Assembly: GCF_012516435.1 (NCBI RefSeq)
Contig: NZ_CP051216.1
Span: forward strand, 3,099,669 to 3,163,668
DNA length: 64,000 nucleotides
Source of the DNA: Pseudodesulfovibrio sp. zrk46
GTDB taxonomy: Bacteria > Desulfobacterota > Desulfovibrionia > Desulfovibrionales > Desulfovibrionaceae
Reading direction: 5' to 3'
This document shows positions 31,300-39,625 of the stretch, in pieces (within the stretch, counting starts at the first letter, position 1; the number at the start of each line of letters is the position of its first letter). The notes beneath the pieces were generated by a model that was given only the letters and a program-made list of their open reading frames with translations, had not been told where the DNA came from and ran no database searches. Both the position numbers and the translations under genes were made by a program.

Positions 31300-31905
31300 A
31301 TGGCTGTAAAAAAGAAGAAATATAGCGATGCAACGTTGGATGACATGGCTGGTTATGTGCTTATGCAAGAGTCAGATAGAGGGGCCTTTATTGTTGCCGC
31401 TGCATTACTCGAAGACCTTCTCAAGACATTGCTTGGCCGGGTGGTTGAAAGAAAATCGAATGCCGCGAAAGCCAAGACCGATTTTATGCGTTCTGCCCAA
31501 AGTTTTCATGGCGCAATAACCTCCTCTCATATTTTGGATGTTATCGACCAAGATACGTATGCAGACTTAATGCTCATTAAGGAGATTCGAAATAAAGTTG
31601 CTCATACGTTTTCACATTTCATTGTCGATGACGAAATTGAATCCATGATTTTAAAGCTCTCGCGATTTAAAAGAGCTAAAGCCTTTTGCGCTTCGAAAGG
31701 TTTTACTGAGGAGTACTTGGAAGCGGAGGCGGAAAAAGCAAAAACAACTGGTGAGAAGGTCCCGTCTCATATCACATGCGTTTTTTCTCACATCGTGTTG
31801 CTGATGGCTATAGACTTGTCTTTTGACACCGAAGACGTTGTTGACTCGATTAAGGAATTCTTTACCGAACTCTTTAAGCCTGTAACTGGCGGGGAGAAGC
31901 AGTGA
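31300..31905 (+). CDS. MltR/HEPN-like protein
   Basis: This 201-residue helical protein resembles the mannitol-repressor (MltR) family, whose fold is related to HEPN domains. The segment EIRNKVAH holds an RX4H motif (Arg97, His102), the signature of HEPN ribonucleases. No mannitol genes are nearby. It sits 113 bases before the SIR2 gene, at the head of the cargo segment, with GAAGGAG before the start. It could be an RNA-cleaving effector or toxin, or a regulator. The RX4H motif also occurs in non-catalytic family members. Confidence 0.65.
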   Translation: MAVKKKKYSDATLDDMAGYVLMQESDRGAFIVAAALLEDLLKTLLGRVVERKSNAAKAKTDFMRSAQSFHGAITSSHILDVIDQDTYADLMLIKEIRNKVAHTFSHFIVDDEIESMILKLSRFKRAKAFCASKGFTEEYLEAEAEKAKTTGEKVPSHITCVFSHIVLLMAIDLSFDTEDVVDSIKEFFTELFKPVTGGEKQ

Positions 31906-32018
31906 TTTATAAATACTGAAAAAATCCATGTTGAAAGCTATGGACTCAATGCCCTCATCTCTGGCACTCTTATCTGTGCATTTTAGAGTTATACAACATT
32001 GATAACCGTTGAAAAAAT

Positions 32019-32948
32019 ATGAGCATAATACCGCCCCTAATTGATACTCCCGATGTGCCTCAGGCTATCATCAATGCTGCCCAAGAAGGGCAATTAGTCC
32101 TTTTTGTCGGTGCAGGCTTGTCTCGGTTGGCAGGTCTCCCTTCGTGGCCGGGGTTGGCTTCGAAAGTTCTTAATGAATTACGGGATGCGAAACTTATAAA
32201 CTATTCCGAATTGAGTCAGCTTGAGGGGCTGAGTGACTCGAAAAAGAAACTCACCATAGCATCGCTGATTGCCGAAACCAATGGACATAGTATTGATTAC
32301 AATAAGCACCTCCAAGCTCGATCAGGGGAGTCAGAGGTGTACGAGCATGTTAACCGGTTCGGTTGTCCTTGCGTGACGACGAATTATGATGAGTTGCTGT
32401 CACCAATTATCTACGATGGGGATGATAGTAAAACGCCCGCGAGAAACAAGCGAGTTTATCATACTGAGGATTTTCATTCATTTCATCAGAACGATCCGGG
32501 TACAGTGGTCCATTTGCACGGTTCCATTGCTGACCCTAAGTCAATGGTTATCACCACAAGGGATTACTTAGAGCATTATGACAATCCCTTTGTGCAAGAG
32601 TTTTTGGGACGGCTTTTCCAGAGAAAGACAGTTCTTTTTGTTGGATATGGATTAGAAGAAGCTGAGATTTTGGAACACATATTGAGGCGTGGCGGAGCAA
32701 GAACAGGAGCAGAGGGAAGGCGTTTTCTAATCCAAGGATTCTTTAGTACAGAAGCCCACTTGTATTCCAATTTATACCAATACTATCGAAGCCAGTTTGG
32801 GGTTCATCTTGTTGGTTTTGTGAAGGATCAAAACGGATATGAGCAGCTCGGGGTGATTGCAGAAAGTTGGGCAAATGCCATTCAGTTTGTTGATCCTGGT
32901 TTGGTTGAAGATTTGGAATTTATGGATGAGGTGTTAAGCGATGCGTGA
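32019..32948 (+). CDS. SIR2-domain protein, probable NADase of a defence system
   Basis: This 309-residue protein has a SIR2-like fold. It shows the NAD-binding GAGLSRLAGLPSW motif (Gly31-Trp43), TNYDE with Asn122, HLHG with the catalytic His167, and VGYGLEEAEI near 207. In sirtuin-type defence proteins these residues hydrolyse NAD+ to stop growth of infected cells. No zinc-binding Cys module of deacetylase sirtuins is present, which favours the SIR2_2/defence branch. The stop overlaps the start of the 934-residue partner by eight bases. Absence of a ribosome site is notable, as none is obvious before the ATG. Confidence 0.85.
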   Translation: MSIIPPLIDTPDVPQAIINAAQEGQLVLFVGAGLSRLAGLPSWPGLASKVLNELRDAKLINYSELSQLEGLSDSKKKLTIASLIAETNGHSIDYNKHLQARSGESEVYEHVNRFGCPCVTTNYDELLSPIIYDGDDSKTPARNKRVYHTEDFHSFHQNDPGTVVHLHGSIADPKSMVITTRDYLEHYDNPFVQEFLGRLFQRKTVLFVGYGLEEAEILEHILRRGGARTGAEGRRFLIQGFFSTEAHLYSNLYQYYRSQFGVHLVGFVKDQNGYEQLGVIAESWANAIQFVDPGLVEDLEFMDEVLSDA

Positions 32949-35745
32949 TTTAAAAACCAATGAAATCGAGTTACTGGCTCGCATTGAAAAGAAAGAATCT
33001 CTTCGGCCTTATTTTTTTAGAAAAGCTAGTGGAGTGCATTGGTTCAATGCTTTGCTGGCTGCTGGATATTTTTCACCTGAGCAAAATCCTCACCCTAAGG
33101 AGAATAAAGAGAAGAATCTGATTAATTTCCCTACTTGGGCTGCTGTTGAGTACTTACGTAATATCAGCTCGGAATTTCCTCTCCCCGAAAATAAAGAGAT
33201 TGCAGAGCAAGTTCTTGCTATAATTATAAATGCAACTGAGTTTGCTAAAGAGAAAGGGCTCACCAATTATCGAACATGGTGGATGTTTTCCGAGATTTTG
33301 CCGTCAATTCCTATCGAATTAATAGAGCGGGATGACTTGTGGATCATAGATTATTGGCTTGATGATCCGTATGAAACTGATCTCGTTAGTGTCGAGTTGG
33401 GAAGCAAATGGTTACCTAATTTGCTTGAGGTCAACACTGATCATTCGAAAGGACTTGCTCTATCTTTGCTCTCAAGAATTTTTAAAGTATCTTTCGTAGT
33501 TAGGTCAGAAGGGGAGTACGAAAGTAAGGATGTAAATTTAATAATTGGAGATTACTGGGCAAAAGACATCATTAAAAAGAATGCCAATGAGATTGGGCAT
33601 AAGCTGGGTGCTGACGCCGTTGAGGTGTTTAGGTCTACTCTTTCTTTGGTTTTGCAAGAAACAGGTAGTGACAAATGGTCTTCTATCTGGCGGCCTTCGA
33701 TAGCTGATCATCAGCAAAATACGAGGCGAAGTGATCGAGGGGTAATAATTAATGCCTTGCGTGATGTGCTTGATAGCTATGTTAAAGTCGCCAAGAAGGA
33801 GTCGTGCGAGGTCGTTCGAAGTCTTATTGATGATGAGTTTGAAACTATAAGACGGTTAGCGATCTATGTTATTGATAATAATTTTGAATTCTTGAAGGAG
33901 TATTGGCCTTCGTTTGTCACTCCAGACCACTTTTCAGCGAATTTTCAAAATGAAATGTGGAACTTTTTGCATAATCATTATGGAGAACTGGATGAAGATG
34001 GCAGGAAGGCTGTGCTTGATATTATTCAAGCGGTCAATGTTGAGCGCGATGAAGAGGTTCATGAAGGAGCCTCGGCCTATCGCCGGTCAATATGGCTGTC
34101 TGCAGTTAAAAAATATGGAGAGCATGAAAAGGGGCTCTACGATGATTGTGTAAAAATTACTGGTGAAGAGCCAGATCACCCGCAATTTTCCTCCTTCACA
34201 TCTACTGGACGGTTCAAAAAAGAGTCGCCAATTCCAGTTGAGAAAATGCTAGAAATGCCCATTGAGGAATTGATAGGCGCTTTGGAAAAATATGAAGATA
34301 ATAGTGCTTTCAATGAACCAGGAATAGAGGGACTCGCAGAGGCTGTTCTAAGAATAACGAAAGCTGAGCCTGATAAGATTGCAGCTTCCTTGGATGGGTT
34401 TTTAAAAGTCGATCAGGCATTTATTTATAATATTATAAAAGCTTACCGGGAGCTTTGGAAAGATAAAGCAAAGTTGGATTGGGCAAAGATCGTTCCTGCT
34501 CTACTCCAATTTGTTCAGAAGTTGATAGATGATCCGAACTTTTGGGCTGAGGAAAATTCGCAGAGTAGAACAAGTTTTGTTGCGAATCGACATTGGATTG
34601 TAGGTGCAATTGCTGAGTTTGTCGAAGATGGAACGCGAGCTGATGAGCATGCTTTTGATGCTGAAACGATAGTAAGCTCTCGATCAATATTGCTTTCTTT
34701 GTTGTCCAAGCAAGAAGGCGAGCCTTTCAAAGAGGATAGCGATGCTGTCCATCTAGCTATCAATAGCCCTAGGGGAAAGTGCATAGAGGCGTTGATCAAT
34801 CAATGCCTTCGCGAATGCCGATTGGCAGATTCTCTTCATGGGCAGCATGATGATGTTTGGAAAACATTTGCCCCCATTTTTGAGAGTGAGTTGGAACGAG
34901 CTGAGCATGGGGAATATGAATTTGCAACTTTAGTAGCCAATTATATAGCTAATTTTAGCTACATGTCACGGGATTGGGTCTCTAGTCATCTTGGGGATAT
35001 CTTTGACACTGCTGACACTGTTAAGTTGCGTTATGCAATGCAGGGGTTTTCCTATCTGACAACATTTCATGATTATTTGTATTTTTTCATGAAAGAAAAT
35101 GACATTCAAATGATCACTTTAGAAGATGATAAACAGAGGAAAGGTGTCAAAGAGAAAGTTGTACAATTTGTATCTTTCGCATTTATCTCTGAAAAAGAGG
35201 AATACAATGAGTCTTTGATTAAGCAATTAGTTGAAAGAGGAAGTGAAACAGAACTTACCACAATGATATGGTTTATTGGGAATATCAAAGATGAAGCTAC
35301 GTTCGACATACGTTCAAAAGCCTTCGAGCTTTGGGATAGAATTTTAAAGGCCATTGATATCGAATCAAAGGACGGCAAAATCATTGCTTCTGCATTATGT
35401 GGTTGGTCTACTTTTATTGAGCGCTTTGATGATGAAAATCTGAGACTGTTGGAAGCCGTTGCTCCTTATGCCAGTGAGAATCACAACTCCTATCACCTAA
35501 TGAGGTGGTTGGTTGATATTAGCGCTACTCAGCCTCTGGAGGCCCATAAGATTTGGGGGAAGTTGGTGTCACGCACCATTGACTATTATCACCAGGAGCA
35601 TGTGGAAGCACTGTTTGCCAACTTGTTAAAGGCTGGGGACGAGGGGGCTAGGAGGGCTAGAGATATGGCGAACTTCTTTTTGGAGCATGGACATGTTGGG
35701 CCATATGATTCGTATTCAAAGATTAAGAACGGAGGTGGTGCCTAA
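32941..35745 (+). CDS. Large helical protein paired with SIR2 (probable phage sensor)
   Basis: The 934-residue cytoplasmic product has no recognised enzymatic motif: no Walker A, helicase or nuclease signature is visible. It looks almost entirely alpha-helical, with many amphipathic helices of 15-20 residues, Trp-rich in the first 400 residues. That is consistent with a HEAT/ARM-like scaffold, though no regular repeat can be proved by eye. The ATG lies inside the SIR2 gene, so the two are made together. In DSR1/DSR2 proteins a SIR2 domain is joined to a long helical region that recognises phage tail proteins; here the same order occurs as two genes. Its role as sensor is inferred. Confidence 0.7.
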   Translation: MRDLKTNEIELLARIEKKESLRPYFFRKASGVHWFNALLAAGYFSPEQNPHPKENKEKNLINFPTWAAVEYLRNISSEFPLPENKEIAEQVLAIIINATEFAKEKGLTNYRTWWMFSEILPSIPIELIERDDLWIIDYWLDDPYETDLVSVELGSKWLPNLLEVNTDHSKGLALSLLSRIFKVSFVVRSEGEYESKDVNLIIGDYWAKDIIKKNANEIGHKLGADAVEVFRSTLSLVLQETGSDKWSSIWRPSIADHQQNTRRSDRGVIINALRDVLDSYVKVAKKESCEVVRSLIDDEFETIRRLAIYVIDNNFEFLKEYWPSFVTPDHFSANFQNEMWNFLHNHYGELDEDGRKAVLDIIQAVNVERDEEVHEGASAYRRSIWLSAVKKYGEHEKGLYDDCVKITGEEPDHPQFSSFTSTGRFKKESPIPVEKMLEMPIEELIGALEKYEDNSAFNEPGIEGLAEAVLRITKAEPDKIAASLDGFLKVDQAFIYNIIKAYRELWKDKAKLDWAKIVPALLQFVQKLIDDPNFWAEENSQSRTSFVANRHWIVGAIAEFVEDGTRADEHAFDAETIVSSRSILLSLLSKQEGEPFKEDSDAVHLAINSPRGKCIEALINQCLRECRLADSLHGQHDDVWKTFAPIFESELERAEHGEYEFATLVANYIANFSYMSRDWVSSHLGDIFDTADTVKLRYAMQGFSYLTTFHDYLYFFMKENDIQMITLEDDKQRKGVKEKVVQFVSFAFISEKEEYNESLIKQLVERGSETELTTMIWFIGNIKDEATFDIRSKAFELWDRILKAIDIESKDGKIIASALCGWSTFIERFDDENLRLLEAVAPYASENHNSYHLMRWLVDISATQPLEAHKIWGKLVSRTIDYYHQEHVEALFANLLKAGDEGARRARDMANFFLEHGHVGPYDSYSKIKNGGGA

Positions 35746-35783
35746 ATTTTGGGCAGCAACTTGATGGGGTAGATAAGGAGTGG

Positions 35784-35815
35784 TGGTATAAAAAATGGTA
35801 TAACAAATTAGTATA
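35784..35815. repeat. Putative integrase arm-type sites, right end
   Basis: TGGTATA (35784-35790), TGGTATA (35796-35802) and TAGTATA (35809-35815) recur every 12-13 bases, 50-80 bases inside the right att copy. They resemble the TGGTATA/TGTACCA elements near the integrase at the other end of the island. Confidence 0.45.
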
Positions 35816-35863
35816 AATTTCTAAGCAGCTTAATTGTTTGTTAAAAGTTGTACTTTTCTGATT

Positions 35864-35880
35864 CCTCCCTCTCCGCCATA
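35864..35880 (+). repeat. attR: 17-bp direct repeat at the island's right end
   Basis: CCTCCCTCTCCGCCATA is identical to 24776-24792 in the tRNA-Ser 3' end. No other part of the tRNA is repeated here, so this is the distal att copy, not a second tRNA. Confidence 0.9.
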
Positions 35881-35887
35881 CAAATAT

Positions 35888-35921
35888 AAAAGCCTTTGGA
35901 TACATATCCAAAGGCTTTTTT
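35888..35921. terminator. Bidirectional terminator at the island boundary
   Basis: AAGCCTTTGGAT (35890-35901) and ATCCAAAGGCTT (35906-35917) form a 12-base-pair stem with an ACAT loop, flanked by A and T runs. It probably was the original tRNA-Ser terminator before insertion and also ends the leftward aminotransferase operon. Confidence 0.9.
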
Positions 35922-35945
35922 ATTCGCATTAAATCAGGAAGAAGG

Positions 35946-36800
35946 CTAGATGGAGGTCTTTTTACCTTCCTCAATGTAGATCTCATTCAGGCGGAGGCTG
36001 ATAGGGCCAGGAATGCCGCCTGACATTTGGGTGCCATCGATTTCAATTACCGGAGTAACGAAAGAGGTCGCAGCAGTCATGAAGGCTTCGGTCGCATCCT
36101 TGGCCTCTTCGATGGTGAAAGGACGTTCTTCTATCTCCAATCCCTGTTCAGCTGCGAGCTTTAGAACAGCGGCACGGGTGATGCCGGGAAGAATGGTGTT
36201 AGATAGGTGTCGAGTCACTATCTTGCCGTCCTTGGTCACAATGTAGGTGTTGTTGGAGCTGCCTTCAGTGACGGTTCCTTCTTTGACCAGCCAAGTGTCA
36301 TCCTTCCCTTGCTTTTTGGCAGCAGTTTTTCCAATTGAAGCTGCTAAAAGTTGCACGGTTTTAATGTCGCGTCGTCCCCATCTAATATCTGGAGTGGAGA
36401 TTACGCGGAGACCTTTCTTTTCTCCTGTGAGCTTTTTGGCCTGAGTGAACATGATTACTGTCTGGGCGATCCCTTCCGGGAAGATAAAGTCTCGGTCAGC
36501 AACTCCACGTGTCACCTGGATGTACACGCAGCCTTCTTGGACATTGTTCATTTCAATAAGTTGGCGATGTGCATCGAGCAGTTCATCTCGAGTCATGGGC
36601 ATAGGCATGTCCAACTCATTGAGTGAGCGTTCTAGGCGTGCGGTATGGGCATCGAAATCAAGGAATTTCCCATCAATGACAGATGTTACTTCATAGACAG
36701 CATCGGCGAACAGGAAGCCTCTGTCGAATACGGATACTTTGGCCTCGTCTTCGGGAACGTAGTCTCCGTTGACGTATACGGTGCGTTTATTATTACTCAT
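35946..36800 (-). CDS. D-amino-acid aminotransferase (class IV PLP enzyme)
   Basis: This 284-residue pyridoxal-phosphate enzyme belongs to fold type IV, like D-alanine and branched-chain aminotransferases. The catalytic Lys is expected in DIKTVQLL near residue 147. The N-terminal VNGDYVPEDEAKVSVFDRGF and the segments WLVKEGTVTEGSSNN and LPGITRAAVL are family landmarks. Length and the VFDRGFLFADAVYEV start favour D-amino-acid aminotransferase over IlvE. The two genes upstream (epimerase, DUF1611) fit a D-glutamate pathway that would receive its D-Glu product. Specificity is inferred. Confidence 0.8.
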   Translation of the reverse strand: MSNNKRTVYVNGDYVPEDEAKVSVFDRGFLFADAVYEVTSVIDGKFLDFDAHTARLERSLNELDMPMPMTRDELLDAHRQLIEMNNVQEGCVYIQVTRGVADRDFIFPEGIAQTVIMFTQAKKLTGEKKGLRVISTPDIRWGRRDIKTVQLLAASIGKTAAKKQGKDDTWLVKEGTVTEGSSNNTYIVTKDGKIVTRHLSNTILPGITRAAVLKLAAEQGLEIEERPFTIEEAKDATEAFMTAATSFVTPVIEIDGTQMSGGIPGPISLRLNEIYIEEGKKTSI

Positions 36801-36833
36801 TTGGTTATTTCAGTCTGTTTTATTGATTGTAGT

Positions 36834-37799
36834 TTAGCCCCAGAAATTGCTTTCCGGGGGGAAGACGTTTCCTTCCTCATATTTCAAGCCATTTGGTCTA
36901 TCTTTGGCTAGGAGCAGTGGGCCATCCAAGTCCACAATGTCTACTCCTTGAGCAACCAAGGTCGCAGGGGCCATGGCTAATGATGAGCCGACCATACAGC
37001 CTACCATGACTTGATATCCTTCTTTGATTGCCATTTCTTTAAGTAGGAGCGCTTCTGTTAGGCCACCAGTCTTATCAAGCTTGATGTTGATCATGTCGTA
37101 TTTCCCTTTGAGGTTCGGGAGAGAAGAACGATCATGGCAGGATTCGTCGGCACAAACAGGGAGAATGCGGTCCAACTTCAAAAGGGCGTCGTCATCATCT
37201 GCGGGTAATGGTTGTTCAACCATGTCCACTCCAAGACGTACTAGCACTGGAGCCATGTGTGAATATGATTCAGGTGTCCAGCCTTCATTTGCGTCAACGA
37301 TGATCCGAGCGTCGGGGGCTCCTTGGCGCACAGCTTCGATACGTGTGATATCCTCTTCTGTGCCTAGCTTAATTTTCAGAAGAGGTCGTTCAGCATTGGC
37401 TTGCGCATCTAGCGACATTCTTTCAGGGGTATCCAATGAGAGCGTAAATGCTGTTTGCAGGGACAATGGAGGAGATATTCTTGCTAATTCCCAAACTCGC
37501 GCTCCTGCTGTCTTAGCGGCCAAATCCCATAAGGCACAATCTACGGCATTGCGGGCTGCTCCGGGAGGTAGTAGAGATTGTAATTCTATTCGGTCAAAGC
37601 AAGCGGGAAGTCCTGCTATTTGAGACATGACCGATTCTACAGTCTCACCATAGCGTTTGTATGGTACACATTCTCCTCGGCCCACGAAGCCGTCACGGTG
37701 TATATCAACTCTTAGGACCACTGCTTCTGTACGTGAGCCTCGAGAAATGGTGAAAGCTTTCGCTAGCGGGAACACGTCCCGGTTCATTTCTATAAGCAT
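36834..37799 (-). CDS. Enolase-superfamily dipeptide epimerase / N-acyl-Glu racemase (DgcA-like)
   Basis: This 321-residue protein is of the muconate-lactonising subgroup. It has the KIKLG Lys pair near residue 144, then metal ligands in IVDANEGW (Asp), VEQPL (Glu) and ADESCHD (Asp), and the second catalytic Lys in NIKLDKTGG. This is the L-Ala-D/L-Glu epimerase layout. Paired with a DUF1611 protein it matches the dgcN-dgcA pair described for D-glutamate catabolism, where DgcA racemises N-acetyl-D-Glu. Murein-peptide recycling is the main alternative. It overlaps the upstream gene by 10 bases. Confidence 0.82.
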   Translation of the reverse strand: MLIEMNRDVFPLAKAFTISRGSRTEAVVLRVDIHRDGFVGRGECVPYKRYGETVESVMSQIAGLPACFDRIELQSLLPPGAARNAVDCALWDLAAKTAGARVWELARISPPLSLQTAFTLSLDTPERMSLDAQANAERPLLKIKLGTEEDITRIEAVRQGAPDARIIVDANEGWTPESYSHMAPVLVRLGVDMVEQPLPADDDDALLKLDRILPVCADESCHDRSSLPNLKGKYDMINIKLDKTGGLTEALLLKEMAIKEGYQVMVGCMVGSSLAMAPATLVAQGVDIVDLDGPLLLAKDRPNGLKYEEGNVFPPESNFWG

Positions 37800-38791
37800 G
37801 AAAGGGCCTCAACCAAGCGACTTGCTCCTTGTCGGAAGGGGTCTATCGCTGGGATTCCCATCTTTTCTTCGATCCCTTTAAGATAGGCCAAAGCTTCATC
37901 TTCGGACATATGTTGGGTATTCACGGATACACCTACCACTTTGCACTCAGGGTTGACCCATTGAGCCAGAGGCAGTGCTGTGTCGCGCAGTTGCTCTAAG
38001 GAGGGGAGGGTGTAGTCCGGGAGGCCACGCATGCGTTCTCGTGTAGGTTCATGGCATAAGATCAATGCGTCAGGCTGGCCTCCATGGATTAAAGCCATAG
38101 TCACGCCTGAATAGGAAGCGTGATATAAGCTACCTTGGCCTTCGATGAGATCCCAGTGGTCTGGGGAGTTGTCTGGAGTCAGATATTCCACTGCTCCGGC
38201 CATGAAGTCAGCGATTACTGCATCAAGAGGGACGCCATCGCCTTCAATAAGAATGCCGCATTGGCCGGTAGCTCTAAAAGTTGACTTGAGCCCTTGTTTT
38301 TTCATCTCGCGATCAATTGCGAGAGTTGTGTACATTTTACCAACAGAGCAGTCGGTTCCAACGGCCAAGCAACGTTTGCCAGTTCGTTTTTTACCTGAAG
38401 CGATAGGGTATTGCACTGAGGGAATACGAACATCGTGCAGAGTTTGGCCGCTCTTTTCAGCTGCTTCAACCAAGGCGGGCACATCTCGTAAAAGATTGTG
38501 AAGTCCTGATGCAACATCGAGACCTGCTTCAAGGGCTTCTACCAAAACAGAAATCCAAGCATCAGAAATAATGCCGCCACGATTTACAACACCGACAACA
38601 AGAGTTTTGACGCCAGCGTCAACAGCTTCTTGAATGGTCATGTCTGTAATGCCCATGTCTGCGTTACAACCGTCCATTCGTAACTGCCCGACAGCGGCTT
38701 CAGGGCGCCAGTCATAGATCCCTTGAGCCATTTTAGCAGCAAGTCCATCAGGGGCGTCTCCGAGGAAAAGTAAGTAAGGTGCTTCAAACAT
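37790..38791 (-). CDS. DUF1611 family protein (DgcN-like)
   Basis: This 333-residue protein has a P-loop-like segment VGTDCSVGKMYTT near residue 140, followed by a conserved DHWDLIEGQGSLYH segment. DUF1611 proteins were long annotated as epimerases. In marine bacteria one member (DgcN) is reported to N-acetylate D-glutamate ahead of the racemase DgcA, and the partner lies directly downstream here. The start at 38791 follows AAGGAGAG; a frame open to 38923 lacks a ribosome site. First gene of a three-gene leftward operon. Confidence 0.78.
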   Translation of the reverse strand: MFEAPYLLFLGDAPDGLAAKMAQGIYDWRPEAAVGQLRMDGCNADMGITDMTIQEAVDAGVKTLVVGVVNRGGIISDAWISVLVEALEAGLDVASGLHNLLRDVPALVEAAEKSGQTLHDVRIPSVQYPIASGKKRTGKRCLAVGTDCSVGKMYTTLAIDREMKKQGLKSTFRATGQCGILIEGDGVPLDAVIADFMAGAVEYLTPDNSPDHWDLIEGQGSLYHASYSGVTMALIHGGQPDALILCHEPTRERMRGLPDYTLPSLEQLRDTALPLAQWVNPECKVVGVSVNTQHMSEDEALAYLKGIEEKMGIPAIDPFRQGASRLVEALSCL

Positions 38792-39301
38792 ATCTAGTCT
38801 CTCCTTGTGCGAAGTAGATTCTACTTCGACTCTCTCATATTGAGGTTGAGCCTTGTGGTTTTGGCACAACCTCTGATTTGTATCGGAAGCGATTGGCTTC
38901 AGCTTCCAGGGGACCCATTTCAAAAAACGAACCGAAAAAGTTAGTGAAGATCAGAAAACTGCAATTATGGCAGAGGGTGCAAAAAATGTAATAATTACTA
39001 GGTCTTTGTCTGATCATTATAACTTGGTTGTAGTTCAAATGGGTGAACTGATGAATATATTGAAAGAGAAAAAAATACAACTATGTAATTTTATATTACC
39101 AATTTAACGTGATTGTAAATTTCATTTTAGAAAGATTGTGGTGCTATTCTTATGTTGGGCATATGTTGAGAGTAGAGGGGCTGTCGTGATCCATTTCTGT
39201 GTGGAATTGCGATTATCAAGTCTTTACAATCAAATGAATTGAGAAAGGCCCTGAGTCTTAGACTCAAGGCCTTTGCGTCCTTTGTGCTAGTATTATAACT
39301 G
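38792..39301. other. Intergenic region with one hairpin
   Basis: About 510 A/T-rich bases hold the promoter of the D-amino-acid operon and the terminator at 39244-39274. A 46-codon plus-strand frame near 38965-39110 lacks a ribosome site and is not called. Confidence 0.4.
39244..39274 (-). terminator. Terminator of the 107-residue hypothetical gene
   Basis: AAAGGCC-C-TGAGTC and GACTCA-A-GGCCTTT form a long stem with one mismatched pair and a TTA loop. On the minus strand TTTCTC follows. It lies 27 bases past the stop. Confidence 0.75.
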
Positions 39302-39625
39302 TTATTTTTCAGTATATATAAATAATAATTTAGGTTCTGCTCCATACTCATCGTCTGCAGTAAGTCCAAGAGTTAAAAGCCAAGACATTGTTAGCTTGGC
39401 TTCATCCTCTGATTTCATTTTGTAGAGCATGAGTTTTCGATTGGCAGAGCTATCACGGTCGGAACCTTCTTCCTCAATGCCTACATACCAGTTTTCATAG
39501 ATACCACCGTGGTGGTTAATATGACGGGATATTTGCTCAATCACAGAGTGATTTACATTTGTTTCATTCATATATTCAACATACTCCTGTATGGCCGAGA
39601 GTTTGTAGTGATTTTGCTTGGCCAA
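39302..39625 (-). CDS. Hypothetical protein
   Basis: This 107-residue soluble product is not recognised. It contains a His-rich segment (SRHINHHGGIYENW near residue 33) and an acidic middle. The frame opens with TTG at 39625 without a clear ribosome site; an ATG at 39571 has AGGAG 12 bases upstream and is a plausible alternative, giving 89 residues. It stands alone between A/T-rich flanks, with a good terminator after it, which supports its being a gene. Confidence 0.55.
   Translation of the reverse strand: MAKQNHYKLSAIQEYVEYMNETNVNHSVIEQISRHINHHGGIYENWYVGIEEEGSDRDSSANRKLMLYKMKSEDEAKLTMSWLLTLGLTADDEYGAEPKLLFIYTEK

Larger units (their letters stand above)
24776..35880. mobile_element. Integrated island in tRNA-Ser, satellite-like with defence cargo
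   Basis: An 11.1-kb element lies between 17-bp direct repeats at the 3' end of tRNA-Ser(UGA) and 35864-35880. All its genes point the same way. The first is a P4-type integrase. Then come an AlpA-like regulator, a winged-helix replication-like protein, a second tyrosine recombinase, an excisionase-like protein, a Nu1-like terminase small subunit and small ORFs. A defence-type module (MltR/HEPN-like, SIR2, large helical protein) occupies the distal end. No capsid, tail, portal, large terminase or conjugation genes are present. The set int-alpA-rep-terS without structural genes is characteristic of phage satellites (PICI-like). Helper dependence is inferred. Confidence 0.88.

Noticed and set aside
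30617..31333. 238-codon minus-strand frame in the island
   Set aside because: All island genes read rightward. This frame crosses a clear terminator and has no ribosome site, while the three overlapping plus-strand ORFs each have better start signals or coupling.
35864..35880. Second tRNA-Ser at the island's right end
   Set aside because: Only the last 15 tRNA bases plus two more are repeated; no acceptor 5' strand, anticodon or D-arm is present.
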